A stretch of 64,000 nt of DNA from Mesodorylaimus sp. YZB2_4 (lineage: Eukaryota > Nematoda > Enoplea > Dorylaimida > Dorylaimidae): NCBI GenBank assembly GCA_030248295.1, contig JASANH010000850.1, positions 992,001 to 1,056,000 on the forward strand, written 5' to 3'. A model generated the notes under the pieces. It was given only the letters and a program-made list of their open reading frames with translations, searched no databases and was not told the DNA's origin. Position numbers and translations under genes: made by a program. Positions 34,701 to 46,647 of the stretch are shown in pieces. Positions within the stretch are counted from its first letter, which is position 1, and each line of letters opens with the position of its first letter.

Positions 34701-37700
34701 TTTGTGATTGGTCAGTCGGTCTTACTGAGGTCTCTTCTAGAACACGGTTGTCGCCCAGCATCGCGGGGCAAAAGGCGGTATGCTGTCGCTGTTTCGTGGA
34801 GGCAAGCCGATACCCCCCTTGCTTGCGTCGAATTATTTTCAAGAATATCCTTGGCTGGCTTATTGCTCCATCAAGTGCGAAGAGATCACGTTTCAGTCCT
34901 TTTATAGGACTTTGATTCTGGAGCTTATTCGCCAGCCATCTCATTCGTTGGATCAATGTGTCAAGGTAAGATGGTTCACCTTTTTGTCCGAGTGTATGAT
35001 GCCCTGCTCATTTACAGAGTGCTGGTTCAAAAAGCAATACGCTTCTGACGGCTGATCGTCTCGTCTCATTTATGTATTTAGAATTGAGTTGCTCAATGGA
35101 CGGTGATCATCCTTTGCTCCCACTTGTGTGCCAAGAATGTTGTTTGGCCTTACTGCAGAGAACACGACTGAATGACGATCCGTAAGTGAGGGGTGGGACT
35201 GCCTGGTATCGTTCGTTGTCAACAACGCATTCAATTTCAGATCTCTACCGCCAACTTGCTTGGCCGGAATTTATCTTAGGAACGAAGCGTTTGCGGCCAA
35301 AGTAACAGCAATAAAGAAAGCGTTGCAGTGGTTTTTGACGCAGCAGAAAGCGGATCCTCGTGTGGAGTGAGTGTGGGTTATATCTTGTCCTTGGATTTCG
35401 GACAAAATGGGTTGCGATTTCAGACTTTACGGGGCTGTGCATGCTTGGTTGTCGGATAATCGTCTTTTAGCAGCCTATCAGGCTGGCTCGACGTCAGGGC
35501 TGCCATTGGCGCACGTTTTGGAAAGCGTTTTGAATGGGAATCGTGTAAGTCATTTATCCCAGACTCCTGCAAGCGTATTGGTTTATGGCAACTGGTTCTT
35601 CAGACGCCGTGGCTGGAGTACGTAGACTTCGCATCTGTTCGGTCGACGGTGGAGGTGAGGGCGAAGGATTGGGCAAGGTGCAGATATGGTGATGCTACGA
35701 GTGCATTGTGCGCTCCTCGTCCAACTGGCCAGTTGTCTGCCCTGCATCGTCTGTTTGAGAGACTGAAGAATGCGGACAGCCAGAATTTGGTCCCGCCTCC
35801 TGCCATTGGGCCCGTAGACGCTGTTGTCTACACGCCTGACGTCAATTCTTTGCAAGACGAAGCTCAAGTTCTGGGCATTGTCGATACATTATTGCAGAAC
35901 TTCTATGCTGCTGGAAGGTACCGTATGTGTTCTGTTCAAAGGGAGCTAATTATGGAACGGGCTGGTTTCTCTTTTCAGTGACTTCAGCGACATGCAAAAG
36001 TCGGTGCTATCGTTAGACGAGCTATTTTTCGAACAGATCAAAAAATTGTATACTGATTTCAGTGTACAGGTAGGAGAGCCCTTTTAATGAACTCGTCTTG
36101 TCGCTGGCGGTCATATTGGTCTTATCGTTAGGTTACTGTCGCTATCAAGTGTCATCGTAGCTGCGCCAGTCCGAACAATAAGAGAGTCATGGTGAGTAAC
36201 AGCTGGACAGTCTTTGTTAAGTACTGTGGGCTGTGACAGATACAGTTTCTGGTTTAGGCAAAGTCGTCAAAGTTGCTGGAAAATGTGCAGAATAGTTTGG
36301 ATCAGAATCGAGTGGCGTGGTCGGATACGATTGAGAATATATCAGCCCTGGTCGCCTATAACATTCCGCAGCACTGCGTTTGTCTCTATGCTATTATCAG
36401 GTGAGAAAATGAGCGGCTAGTCTTCGTTGCTTGATTCATGTTTTCTCTTTTTAGGCAGCTAACGCGCTTGTACTCGGAGCAACAATTCAGTGCGGATGTG
36501 AGAAATAGTCTTCGACAGACTGGCGTAAAGTTATTCTACAAGTTCGTGGCTGCGTTCAATGAACGGACTGTGGAATTTCCACCGACTAAAGCCCTCTTTC
36601 ATGCAACTATCGAACATTTGGGCTCGGTACGGTCTGTAGAGGCAGTTAGTAAACCACTGCTTATTTGTTGTCATTTCAGGCTTTTATTCTGCGAAACGCA
36701 GACGAAATAGAAAAGCTGCAAGAATCGATAAAAGAAAAACCAGCCTTGTTTCATTTGTTGATCATTCTGTTTGACAGTGACTGCGCGCCGAATGCTGCCC
36801 TGCTGAGGATGTATTCCAAGTTGTTCAACTGGGTGGAGGCCGGGACGATGGCTGGGAATCATCTAACGGAATGCTTAAAGAAGGTATGCACTTCTTATTA
36901 GCGTTGCGGGGCAGGGAGTATAGCATTGTGCTTGTTTCAGATGAATGTCCGAAGTGCACTCAAGCGATTCAACGACACCGAAATTAGCCAGCTTAGTCAA
37001 ATAGTTTTGGCTGGATGTTGTGCAGTGAAGGCGGATGCGCAGGCCACTCCACTTACGGTATGGAAAGAAGCTGCTATGGACTCTGGGTCTAATCTAATCG
37101 TGGGTAACACTAGGCTCTCGCTTCAATGTGCAGTGCCGATCTTGAATAACCTATCTAACCATTAGGCCGTATCCACAATTCAAACATACATAAAGTCTTG
37201 AGACCCAAAAGACTGCGCATGCACCTGCAGAGAAAATGTGAAACAGATAACATACTGGCTGGGGAAAACAGGAAAACCTAAAGGACAATATCTGTCCTGC
37301 ATCATTGCCTGTTTGGACAATGCCATCTTGTATGGGATGTAATACACCTGTCTTTCTATGTTCAGGTATTGCGAGAGCATTGGGTCGACTCGTTTGTGGC
37401 TGGACTGCCAGCAAATTTTCGGCGGTGTCTGGGGGAGGTGTTAAAAGGTAAGTGAGGGTCAAGCTGTTCCAGCTACTGTACATGCTCTCTGTTTCAGCTA
37501 GCGAAGCCAATTCATTACCGCCGGCACTTCTGGACGACATGGTCGCTGCCTTGAACTCGAAGCATGCCAAAGGCGATGGACATTTGGGACCGGCCGTGGT
37601 ATGAGTACCCAGTGGATAATAGTGTCTGCATGGACTATGTCCGTCTTCACTTCAGTATGCTGACATCGTTTCCTTGCTGGTCGAGTATTTCACGTTAAGA

Positions 37701-40372
37701 AAGTCAAAATGCGAAGAGTGCAACGCCTATGGTATTTATCACTGCTGGCAACGATACGCGGGCAAGTTATGTCAACTCTTTCTAATTTGCTATGCTCGTT
37801 CTATCTTAAACCCGGAGGCTTATGCAAGTGCGGCGGAAGGTATGTCGTGTTGCCTACTGCTTGCCACTGCGTGCATGTTCGCTTCCCCCTGCAGGACTCA
37901 GGCATAACTTCACGGTGTTGACGCAGCTCTTTGCTCCGTGGATCGAGTCTGGAGTCGCAGGCCGAAACGGGCAGCCATGGTCACTGGACGCAGATGCTAC
38001 TGCTGATGCGTTCGTGCAAGCATTCGTGGACTCGTTGGCTTGTGTTCACCGTCTGTATTTAAGTAAGATGCCAGTGTAAGATGGAGGCAGTCGAAAGATT
38101 GTTTGTAATGCTTTAGGTGAAAATGAAGCAACGGAAAGCGTGTGCGGCTTGGCGCTTGAGTGGTACGTCGGCAAGATCGGCCCACAGGTTGCCAACTTGA
38201 GTGCGTACATCTTGAGATCGTATCACACTCATCTGCTACGACTACCTTGGAGCACGTTTCGTCCGAGTGTTATGAGTATGGAAGCGCTGAAACAGGTAAA
38301 TTAGGTGATGGGTTTGTTTGAAGTGAATTAAGGATGACCGTTTCAGATGTCGCGAGATGGAAGCCCGAGTGCCCCCTTCGCTACATCGGTCATGGTGCGG
38401 TTGCCTTGGACTGATTTCCTTCGTTCCGTTTCGTCCCTGCCGGTTCATGTCCGAGGTGCTGTCAGCAACTTGCTGTTGAATATTCTCGTTCGATGTGCTG
38501 GAAATGAGAAGAATTATGCTGTAAGGTCGTGACTAGATTTACTCGATGCTGTACAGTGATGCTGTTTTTAGGATTGCAAAGCTTCCTTCCCAGATTTGCT
38601 GCAGACACTCGGCAGCACTTTCGACTGGAGTTGCTTAGATGTTTCGGCGGTAGAGGAGTCGGACGACTACATTCTGCGGCTGTACGACTGTAGATGCATA
38701 TTGCGTGCTGATGACCATCGCAGTGTAGATGGGGGAATTCTGAGGTGACTGCATGATGTGTATTGGCGGGCAAAGGTACAAGGGTCAAGTTAGGAGGATC
38801 CAGGCTGGATACACTTACACAAATGTGGGCTCTCTACGCTCGAGTGTTTGGGGTGGATAGCTGGTAACACTCCACGCAAGAATGCTCTGTCGTATTCTCT
38901 TTCATAGAAGTTCATAGACCTGTCATTGTTTCAGACTGCTCGCTGTTGCTTGCTTCTTAACGAACACGCCACCGTCAACCACGATAGCAGATGCGCGCGA
39001 ATGCATCATGCAGAAACGTATTCGATTTGTACGCCTTCTAATCGCGATGGCTGTACGTTGCTCAAGATTTCAAGGCGTTCCTTCGTCGGCAGTGACTCAG
39101 TTTTTTGTTGGCTTAATCGGCCGAATCGATTCGCTGCTTCTACTCAAGTGTGCGTTTGCTTTTGAAGTAGATGGGAATGCTCTAAATTTAAATTGGCTCT
39201 GGTTTCAGTTGACGTCAGCGATCAAAACAGCGCCGCTTCACAGCTGATGCCTGAAGTGCTTCTGTTCTGGAATCAAGCGAGCAAGCAATTGTTCGGTAAG
39301 TGCGAGATTGGTGGTTTTGCATGGACGCGCATGGCGTTATAATTGCAGGTGAATCTGTGGCTGCTGTTGGCAGTTGGTTGGTCGAGCATCCCGACTCTGT
39401 TCTCTGCTTAGCACTGATACGAGCCTTTGGCCGAGTTGCCGTCAATCCAGTGTCGTGGCTAGATGTGACCGAGAGGTGCATCGGGGCTTATTTTATGAGA
39501 TGTAAGTAGCCATTGAGGTATAAGCGTGCAATTGGTGAGTCCTTGTGCTTCAGATACACCACCGCCGACATGGAAGGAGGTCATGAACCATTACCAGTAC
39601 AAGGAGAATTGGGCCTCTGATATAAAAGCGGAGTGCATCCAGAAAGGACATTTCCTGTCATTGCACGCCTTCTGGGTCACGCGGCTACAAAATCGGAGAG
39701 AGCTGGCTGAAGAAACGCTGATTTTACGCGACACTATCGAAGTGCTTAAGTTGATCAGTGAGAAGTAAGGAGCCGCTGATGACGGCTGTGTCCTGAAACT
39801 ACGTCGACTCTATGTTTAGACAATACAACGAAGCTCCCTCAGTCGTTTTGGTCGGACTCGCATTGCATTTGATGGTTCGTCAAGTGCAGTTCGGTGCCGG
39901 CACTTCCTCGGTTGTAGTCCTGGCGCGCGAACTGATTTCCTGTTTGCAAAATGCGGCTGAGGGAAAGACGGGAATTCTAAGCTCGTTGGGGCTGGCGAAA
40001 AAGGTCACTTACTCGCCTCGGTAAGCTCACTCGAATGTAGCCCAGGTCATAGGCTCGCATATGGCTCGTTTCAGGTTCCAGCTCCTGTGCATGGTCATTT
40101 CTAATTACATCAGTCAGCAGATCGTCGATGATAGCAACATTCGGTCGAGACAAGCCTCGGTGATCACAAATTCGAGATTAGAATGGGCTCAAAATTTACG
40201 CTCGCACAAGCAATATTCTTCCCTGATTGGTGCACTTGACTCGGCCATAACGTTCTTCTCCGATTCATCTATGCACTATGAACACTGTGCACGACTGTAC
40301 GCTAAGCTGGCTCCCTTGCTTTTCTCTGAACGCTACGTAATTGACCAGTGCACTGTGTATGCGAATGTTTAA
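28760..40372 (+). CDS. EPG5: Ectopic P granules protein 5, autophagosome-lysosome tether (EPG5)
   Basis: Giant gene of 40 exons encoding about 2,427 aa (human EPG5 about 2,580). First exon 28760-29464, last 40075-40372. EPG5 is a Rab7 effector that tethers autophagosomes to late endosomes/lysosomes. Recognisable blocks: VDDHLFLLSHVLRCPNGVG (human GDHLFLLNHILRCP), LGVWQFLADLPYG, STREVHHKAGRELISAV, NCNWGFLAD-like LLGCNWGFL, and at the end GILSSLGLAKKVTYSPRFQL (human GILGAIGFGRKSPLSNRFRV). The N-terminus is basic (FKERPSKSKKRK) and then acidic and disordered. Most introns are 45-75 bp; long ones are intron 7 (504 bp), intron 9 (1,219 bp, hosting a foldback element) and intron 27 (308 bp). Exon 11 uses an unusual TTTCGAG acceptor (ends 33308), and exon 35 ends at 39149 with donor GTGCGT, chosen to keep frame. 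Individual small exon edges may be off by a few bases. Confidence 0.93.
32007..32026. repeat. Homopolymer run of 20 C
   Basis: Uninterrupted run of C inside EPG5 intron 9, 60 bp before the foldback element. Length in the real genome may differ because homopolymers are error-prone. Confidence 0.8.
32087..33046. mobile_element. Foldback (long inverted repeat) element in EPG5 intron 9
   Basis: Two arms, 32087-32446 and 32668-33046, are inverted copies of each other at roughly 85-90 percent identity by eye. Each outer end is GGACCCGTACCACAGA (or its complement), and the arms share long blocks such as ACTTGGAAGGAAACAGG and AGCAATCCATTACGTTTTTC. A 221-bp centre separates them and itself contains a diverged copy of the outer end (about 32545-32605). 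The whole element is dense in GGTAG/CTACC motifs. It encodes no protein. It is a non-autonomous, foldback-type DNA element or an intron-borne hairpin; no clear target-site duplication was found. Confidence 0.82.
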
Positions 40373-40507
40373 TGGTAAGACTGTAAATATAATGTCTATA
40401 TCTGGAATGAAAACGAGGAAGCCAGGGTATCTGCACATGGCCTACGCTAGGTCTGCAATGGTCACCACTGGCACACGGGCTTCCTTGAAAGTTCTATCGC
40501 TATGTCA

Positions 40508-41305
40508 CTAGGCTCCCTTCTTGATTAAGTGTTTGGCATCGATCTCCATGCACGGCTCGATTTCGTTCTCGGCCAGAAAATCCAACAGCGCATTGACTGT
40601 CTGCTTGGGTTTGAGTACTTTGCTCTCTTCGTACAATTCTTGTATTTTGCGAAAAACTTCAGGATCCCTCGACGATTTGATAATGGTCTGCAGCATGGAC
40701 GCGTCGACTGCACCGGGAGAATAGTGCAGGACACGAATGTCGGGACGCTCGTTGTCCAATATGTTCAATGCGATGGTCCTGGACGCCTTGGAAATTGATG
40801 TCAGGCCGAAGGCAGATTCGGGAAGGGCTGTCATATTGATGAGTACCTTCTCACGGGCCTTGTCGAAGACGGACCAGAAGGCCGAATTGGCCACGAGCAT
40901 GGACACCAGATTGATATTCAAATGTTCCTGGATGTAGCTCGCGTCCATCAGCTCGACCACGTGTTTTGCAGGCTCGCCACTCGTGCGAGCATTGTGCACG
41001 ATCATGGCCAGCTGGAAATCCTCGGCCTCCATCTCGTTAGTCTTCAGGATATCGGCCAGGTCCGTCTGGTACTGCTTGCCATTCGGTTTAGCCAGGTCCC
41101 ACTCGAACAGGTGTATGCGCAGGCTCGGGTTGACATCGTAGGCCGCCTGTCTCACCATTCCCAACTTGTCCGGCGAGCGGGATGAAAGAATTAGAAGCGA
41201 ATCTGGGGCCAATTTCGAGGCCACACTCTCCGCGAAGGCCCTTCCAATATTTTGACTCGCTCCAGTCACCAAACAAACGCTTTTACGACCCCAAAATTTC
41301 CTCAT
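40508..41305 (-). CDS. Sepiapterin reductase-like short-chain dehydrogenase, catalytic residues replaced
   Basis: Single-exon gene, 265 aa. Overall layout matches sepiapterin reductase, the NADPH-dependent enzyme of tetrahydrobiopterin synthesis: VTGASQNIGRAFAESVAS nucleotide loop (residues 13-30), HNAR where the family has NNAG (104-107), and RVLHYSPGAVDASML (191-205), followed by an SPR-like C-terminal half (LKPKQTVNALLDFLAENEIE). However, the SDR active site is changed: the Ser of NISS is replaced (INMTA, 156-160), and the Tyr of the YxxxK motif is Thr (TSISK, 169-173), with only the Lys kept. So it is either a pseudoenzyme or has changed chemistry. It lies 306 bp downstream of CCT3 on the same strand and 135 bp from the end of EPG5. 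Confidence 0.85.
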   Translation of the reverse strand: MRKFWGRKSVCLVTGASQNIGRAFAESVASKLAPDSLLILSSRSPDKLGMVRQAAYDVNPSLRIHLFEWDLAKPNGKQYQTDLADILKTNEMEAEDFQLAMIVHNARTSGEPAKHVVELMDASYIQEHLNINLVSMLVANSAFWSVFDKAREKVLINMTALPESAFGLTSISKASRTIALNILDNERPDIRVLHYSPGAVDASMLQTIIKSSRDPEVFRKIQELYEESKVLKPKQTVNALLDFLAENEIEPCMEIDAKHLIKKGA

Positions 41306-41611
41306 TTTTGAATTGCTTCTGAAACCGACTGCAGATTAGGTTATAAATAAGGCCTGGGTAGTGTCCGAGCGCACGTAACCAAGGTCGCGCGTGTATCAGG
41401 TTTTGACTAGGTAGTCAAGTGACTGCACGCACGAAAGGGAAAACAGTGTGTCGAGGCGAGAACAGGTCTGAGCAGTCACCATATCTGGTTTTACTTCGTC
41501 AACGCCGCCACTCCTAACATATAAACGAGCAACAGTCAACAAGCCACCGCCAATCGGACATGGCTAAATAAACAGCTTTCGTCACGCGCCTCGATTCTCG
41601 TGCTTCCCTAT

Positions 41612-44437
41612 TCACTCGCCCCTAGGTTCTGGTTCGGGCTCCGGCTTCGTCTCTTTCTTATCGTCGCTTCCATCCGCTTTCTTCGTGCCACTCACAATGT
41701 CGTCAATACGAAGCAGCAAAATGGCCGTCTGAAAGGTAAACCAACCGTGTGTATGTTTGCCCATGTTTGGCTGATATCGATTATCCTCGGTCAGCTCATG
41801 TTAATACACACGTGCTGGCGGAAAGTTCTGCGCATTGCGCACCCAATACCGTTCCAAAAAAAACATCACACACACCAGAAATCCCCAACATAATGCCAAG
41901 AATTAGGGAGCAAATTACCCCCCCCCCCCCCCATTGCTATTGCAGAACAAAAACGGTACCTATTCTCAAACTGGTCTCTACAACGGCTTTCTCCCACCTA
42001 TTACCACCCCTTTGAAAAAGTAAGCACTCTCACGCGACCCGTGCACTAACCTCAATCGCAGCTTTGTAAACTTGCAATTTCACCGACACTGAGTCCCAAA
42101 TACCCAATTCTTTCATATCGACCAGATTGCCGTTCGTTCCGTCGACGCCCCACGACTGATTGTTCGGTTGCGCATGCTTAGCCTAAATCAACACACTGCG
42201 CAATGGTAGCCGCAGGTAAGAAAATAACATTGTCGCCTCACCCGAAGAGCAGTCAACTGGCGAACTGTGTTGCCACCGCAGTTCTGGATCAGAGTTCGTG
42301 GAATAACCTCCAGCGCACGAGCAATAGCCTTGTACGGCCATTGACGAACGCCTTGGATGCTTTTCGACTTTTCGTTAAGTATCTAAAAAGAAAGCACACT
42401 CTTTTCGTTCTCGGGATTAGCCTTAGAGCTACTATACTCCTAATCGTAGACCAAAAACTCACCTGAGCTAAAGCCATTTCGACAGCCCCACCACCAGGCA
42501 ACAAACGCGGTTCTTGAATGATATTTCGAACGACATGCGTAGAGTCACGAAGATTGCGGTCCACTTCGTTCAACACATCTTTGCTGGCACCGCGCAAAAC
42601 GATAGTGCATGCTTTGGCATTGGCGCAGTCAGTGACGTACATGAAATACCTACAAGCACGGTGCAGTGAGCATACGGCCGACAGTCCGCTATTCCAGGAC
42701 TTACTCATCTCCGATTTTCTTGACTTCGAACAAGCCAGCTCCAGTGCCAACATCTTCGTCGCGTAGTTCTTCTGGATCATTCACAATAGTGGCACCGCAA
42801 GCCCTGAAACAGCAAATAGGTACAATACAAACAGAGATATCTGGCGACAATCGTTATCCTAGAAACCGATGTGCTTTGTATCCAAAAGGTACAGCAATAT
42901 GCACGCACGGACTAAAGATCTCCTCACCTAGCCAAACGATCATTGTCAGTTTTCTTCAAACGGCGCACAGCGGTGATGCCAGCTTTCATCAGGAAATGTT
43001 GGGCAAGATCCGACACGCCTTTCTCCGTGAAGACTATGTCCGGTTTGACGCGAATGATAGCATCGCACATTTTCCTAATCGATTCTTCCTCAAGTTGAAG
43101 TATCTTGGCAAAATCTTCTTCCTTTGAAATCTCGATGTTAGTCTTAAAAATAAATATGAGCTTGAAAACGCGACTCATGAATCGATATAACTACGTGTAC
43201 ACACCTGACTTTCGCCTTTCTTGTACTCAAGCGGACAATCGAGCAGGACAATGCGCGGCTTCTCGATATGACGGCGCATCTTCGGATGAGTGACATCTTT
43301 GTTGAGAACGACACCCTTGACCACACAAGATTCGTCCACGGTGCCACCAGGGATCTGAATAAAAGGATTATAAACCAATAAATATGCCTCACCATCGTGG
43401 CGCGATATCAGTCCTTACCTTTTCTATCCTGACAAACCGTTTTATATCGATTTCTTTACGGCCGTTGATCTCGACAGCAACCGTCCTGACAGCGTCCAGT
43501 GATATCTTGATAGCCAAGTCCATCCAGTTACTGGACATCTTTGTGTTCAAACAGCTTTTCACAACTGTGATCACTTCGGAATCGTTGTTCACATCAACCG
43601 GTATGCTAAAACACAAGCAGGCTCGAACGACCCCCCAGCACGAATATATCCGAGACTCACCTCAACTGATCCCGGCAAGCAGCGATTATGTCCTCCAAAG
43701 CCATGCGGAAGGCTTGAATGATGATAGTTGGATGAATCTTCTGCTCTAAAAACGGTCCCGCCACGGACAGCACTTCGCCAGCTGAAAATTATGTCAAGAG
43801 ATTATCCCTCACAGATTCTGACTTCCAGTAACGTACCCAGTATGATCACGGAGGTGGTTCCGTCTCCAGTCTCTTCGTCCTGGGCACGACTGATTTCAAT
43901 CATGGACTTTGCAGCTGGATGTTGCACTTGAATCTGGAAGCGAGGATGGACAAATGCTTATGCAAAAGTATCGGAGTTGCTCCGCCCCTTTGCTGAAACT
44001 TGTCTTTCCAGTTCCCCGAAACCCACTTACTTCACGCAAAATGGCGTTGCCATCATTGGTCATGACAATGCCGCCCATCGGGTCCATAAGCATCTAAAAA
44101 ATATAAACCTGCCATCGCCAGATTCATCGAACAAATCCACAGCATTTCTTACCTTCAACATCGCCCGCGGTCCCAGACATGTTCGAATCACGTCAGCGAT
44201 TGTCTGAAATCACCGTTTTTTAGAAATCACAGTTCCAAATCCAAAAACTTAGGTATATATACCCTAGCAGCATTGATGTTGCCAAGTTGAACACGATGGC
44301 CTTGTTCCCGTTTTGTGTTTTGGCCTAGAAAAAGAAATTCGAGGCACTTTTGCTGTTTGGTCCCCAATATGGCATAGGCCCTACTGTAACTTACTTAGTA
44401 CAATAATTGGAACACCTCCACCAGGCCCTATCATCAT
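41612..44437 (-). CDS. CCT3: T-complex chaperonin subunit gamma (CCT3)
   Basis: Subunit of the cytosolic TRiC/CCT chaperonin ring that folds actin and tubulin using ATP. Fourteen exons give 554 aa (human 545): 44437-44395, 44324-44263, 44203-44153, 44093-44031, 43933-43837, 43781-43661, 43605-43419, 43354-43205, 43142-42928, 42803-42705, 42649-42463, 42382-42242, 42182-42051, 41728-41612. Family and gamma-specific blocks: [41 protein letters not shown] motif [52 protein letters not shown]. The tail after DIVSG is Lys/Glu/Pro-rich. The first exon carries a Gly-rich insertion ([14 protein letters not shown]) compared with MMGHRPVLVLS of vertebrates. The last intron (42050-41729) is long (322 bp) and contains a poly-C run at about 41920. 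Confidence 0.96.
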
Positions 44438-44692
44438 TTTTGCAAATTTCGGACAATAATGTTCACAATAGGGAAAACACAGAAACAAAAACTTAGATAC
44501 CGGTATTTTGTCTCGAAATTTCGAGTGCTGTTCGTTTTGTTTCTTTCTTTTTCGTGGTGACGCACCAAAACGGTTCTCCAGGGCAACAGGTACAAATGTG
44601 CATATGCGTTTTGATGACAATTTGGCGGGAATTTTAAAATATAACTGCAGTTGGAGGCGAGGAGGCGGAACAGTCTCTGCTAGGAACAGCAC

Positions 44693-45109
44693 CTATACTG
44701 GGAACAGCCTTTGCTTACCTTCGACAAATCCCTGAGCCAGCGGATAGCTGAACGTTGACATGAAGTTGTCACCCGGATACCTGAAGATGTTCCCTCCTAA
44801 AAAGTAGCCGATGCGGTGTGGGTACATTTTAGATTTCAGAAACGTGTTACTTTTCCTGTCCAAAGGCGGTGCGTAGGATGGTTTGATACCGGACTTTCGA
44901 TTATTGAATATTGAAGACGATCGTGGCGGTGGTAGCTCTTGTTTGGAGGTGGATGCAGCCACAGTAGCTTGTGCGGGTACTCTCGAAGGAGGGTGGAAGA
45001 AAAGAGCTTTGGACAGTCGGTACGCTAAATAGGCCAATACCAAGTAGTGCAGCATGACTGTTAGTGACAGCTGCCACTCTCCCTCACGCCGCAGCTGGTA
45101 AATGAGCAA
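44693..45109 (-). CDS. Small hypothetical protein with N-terminal membrane segment
   Basis: Open frame of 138 codons on the same strand as CCT3, ending 255 bp upstream of the CCT3 start. Residues ~14-35 (LSLTVMLHYLVLAYLAYRLS) could form one membrane segment; the rest is Ser/Pro/Arg-rich and ends GYFLGGNIFRYPGDNF...GFVEGKQRLFPV. I do not recognise the family. There are no in-frame interruptions, but the size alone is weak evidence. A donor-like GTAAGC follows GFVEG, so the last few residues may be replaced by splicing. If real, it may be the first gene of a co-transcribed group with CCT3 and the SDR gene. Confidence 0.45.
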   Translation of the reverse strand: MLIYQLRREGEWQLSLTVMLHYLVLAYLAYRLSKALFFHPPSRVPAQATVAASTSKQELPPPRSSSIFNNRKSGIKPSYAPPLDRKSNTFLKSKMYPHRIGYFLGGNIFRYPGDNFMSTFSYPLAQGFVEGKQRLFPV

Positions 45110-45745
45110 CCCTGAGATGGTAGAGTGTGAACTTGTACTTTACAGTGCCCAATGCAATGCGCTGTACCTAGGCCATAGGTCGCAGACGATACACCTTACC
45201 TCACACATTCACAGTCATTGCAGCTGCCATTGCAAAGTCCATAGACAAGATGGCAGAGTATTCTGCCTCGTTTGAGGTTCGAATGCGATCAGCATCTGCG
45301 TCGTGGTGTGCGAAATAACCTCTCTGAAGTCATGATCTCTGGACGCTCAAAAAGCTCGTGCCATGTGACACTGATTACGACAAATGGCAATTGCAGTAAG
45401 CTCACAGAAGGGCATATTCTCCATTAGCCGATCAAAGCGCAAGCTTATATAGCTTCCCCAAACTACAGGGAACTAGGATAGTGCGGAAGACACAACAGTT
45501 AATCACGTCCGCATGCGCCCTGAGATGATAGCCGCGAGTGACACCACAGTGATACCTGTGCCACGTCCAAAGTGTGGTTCCACTAACTATCGCCTCATAT
45601 CTGCGCGCGACTTTACACTAGGTGGCCTGATCGCTCATATCTGTGCCCAGGGCCCCAAAGGGGCTGCTATCAGAATGTAAAGTACTTCAGAGACACTAGG
45701 CTGTCAGTGGAACAGTCATACTGAAACGTAGTGCCCTGCTCGAGA
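45110..45745. other. Intergenic, no recognisable gene
   Basis: Head-to-head spacer between the minus-strand small gene and the plus-strand membrane protein. GGTTCGAATGCGATC near 45273 resembles a B box, without other tRNA features. Confidence 0.4.
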
Positions 45746-46647
45746 ATGGCTCCCATGCGTGTTAGAAGTATGGGCGAATTCAGCACTGATAACATCGTCA
45801 CCTCTGTGGCATGGTTTCAAATGACGTGCGTCGGTGTAGTTGCTTCGCTCCTGTTTATTTTGCTTAAATGTGTCTGTATCAGAAAGAAAAAGAAAGCGCA
45901 ACAGCTGGCGGAGAAGAATGCCGCAGTGAGTGGTGTCTAAGGAAGGCGTCCGTGACGACCAGATTTCGTGATCTAAGGGTGACTTAGTTTCAGGTCATTA
46001 CTCAGAATCAGAATCAGACGAGCGATACGGCGTCCTCGAATGATTCGACTTCCCCAAAGAAAGCCACTGGAACGGGCATCAAAGGGAAGGACGCGCGGAA
46101 TGCAGTGACCAGGGTAGACGCGGGCGAAACGGCCAAATCCGAGCAAAGCATGGGCGACATCGGCGCCAAGACCAAAGGTGCCCAGCAGCAAATCAAGCAT
46201 GGGACCACTATGGCCTCGACGGAGAATATCGCAGCCGGACAAATCGACGACACGCAGGTCTACACGGCGAAGTATTATTCGCCACCCTCGATCGCAAAGA
46301 ATGTTCGACCCCCGATTCCGAAAGCTAATGTGGTGGATGCTAACGATGCGTACAAGACTCTAGCCGCTAATGATATTTTTGAACCGAGGTAGGTCTGTAA
46401 AACTCCTAGTTCACTTCCGTGCCAACACACTCCTTCCTCGCCAGTATCATAAACACAATCGAGGGTCGCCGAGTTCCTAAAGAAAGTAAGTTTCTACCCA
46501 GCTCTTGCTTATTTGCTTGAGCTACTCCCTCATATTGTAGAGCTGTCATTCGTGCCACACGATGATGTGCGTTACCAAAGCTTAGCCGGAGTCGACGAAA
46601 TGTTCCTCCCGACGATGACTCGTAAACTCGAGGATCCCGTGCGCTGA
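45746..46647 (+). CDS. Single-pass membrane protein of unknown family
   Basis: Four exons (45746-45925, 45994-46388, 46445-46485, 46541-46647) encode 240 aa. A short N-terminus is followed by a membrane segment at about residues 23-45 (TSVAWFQMTCVGVVASLLFI then LLKCVC) and a strongly basic stop-transfer run (IRKKKKAQQ). This predicts an outside N-terminus and a ~190-residue cytoplasmic tail. The tail is Ser/Thr/Lys-rich and probably disordered, with a Pro-rich segment YYSPPSIAKNVRPPIPK and a conserved-looking end (KLSFVPHDDVRYQSLAGVDE). No enzymatic motif. The start was chosen at the first ATG (MAPMRVRSM). I do not recognise the family. Confidence 0.7.
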
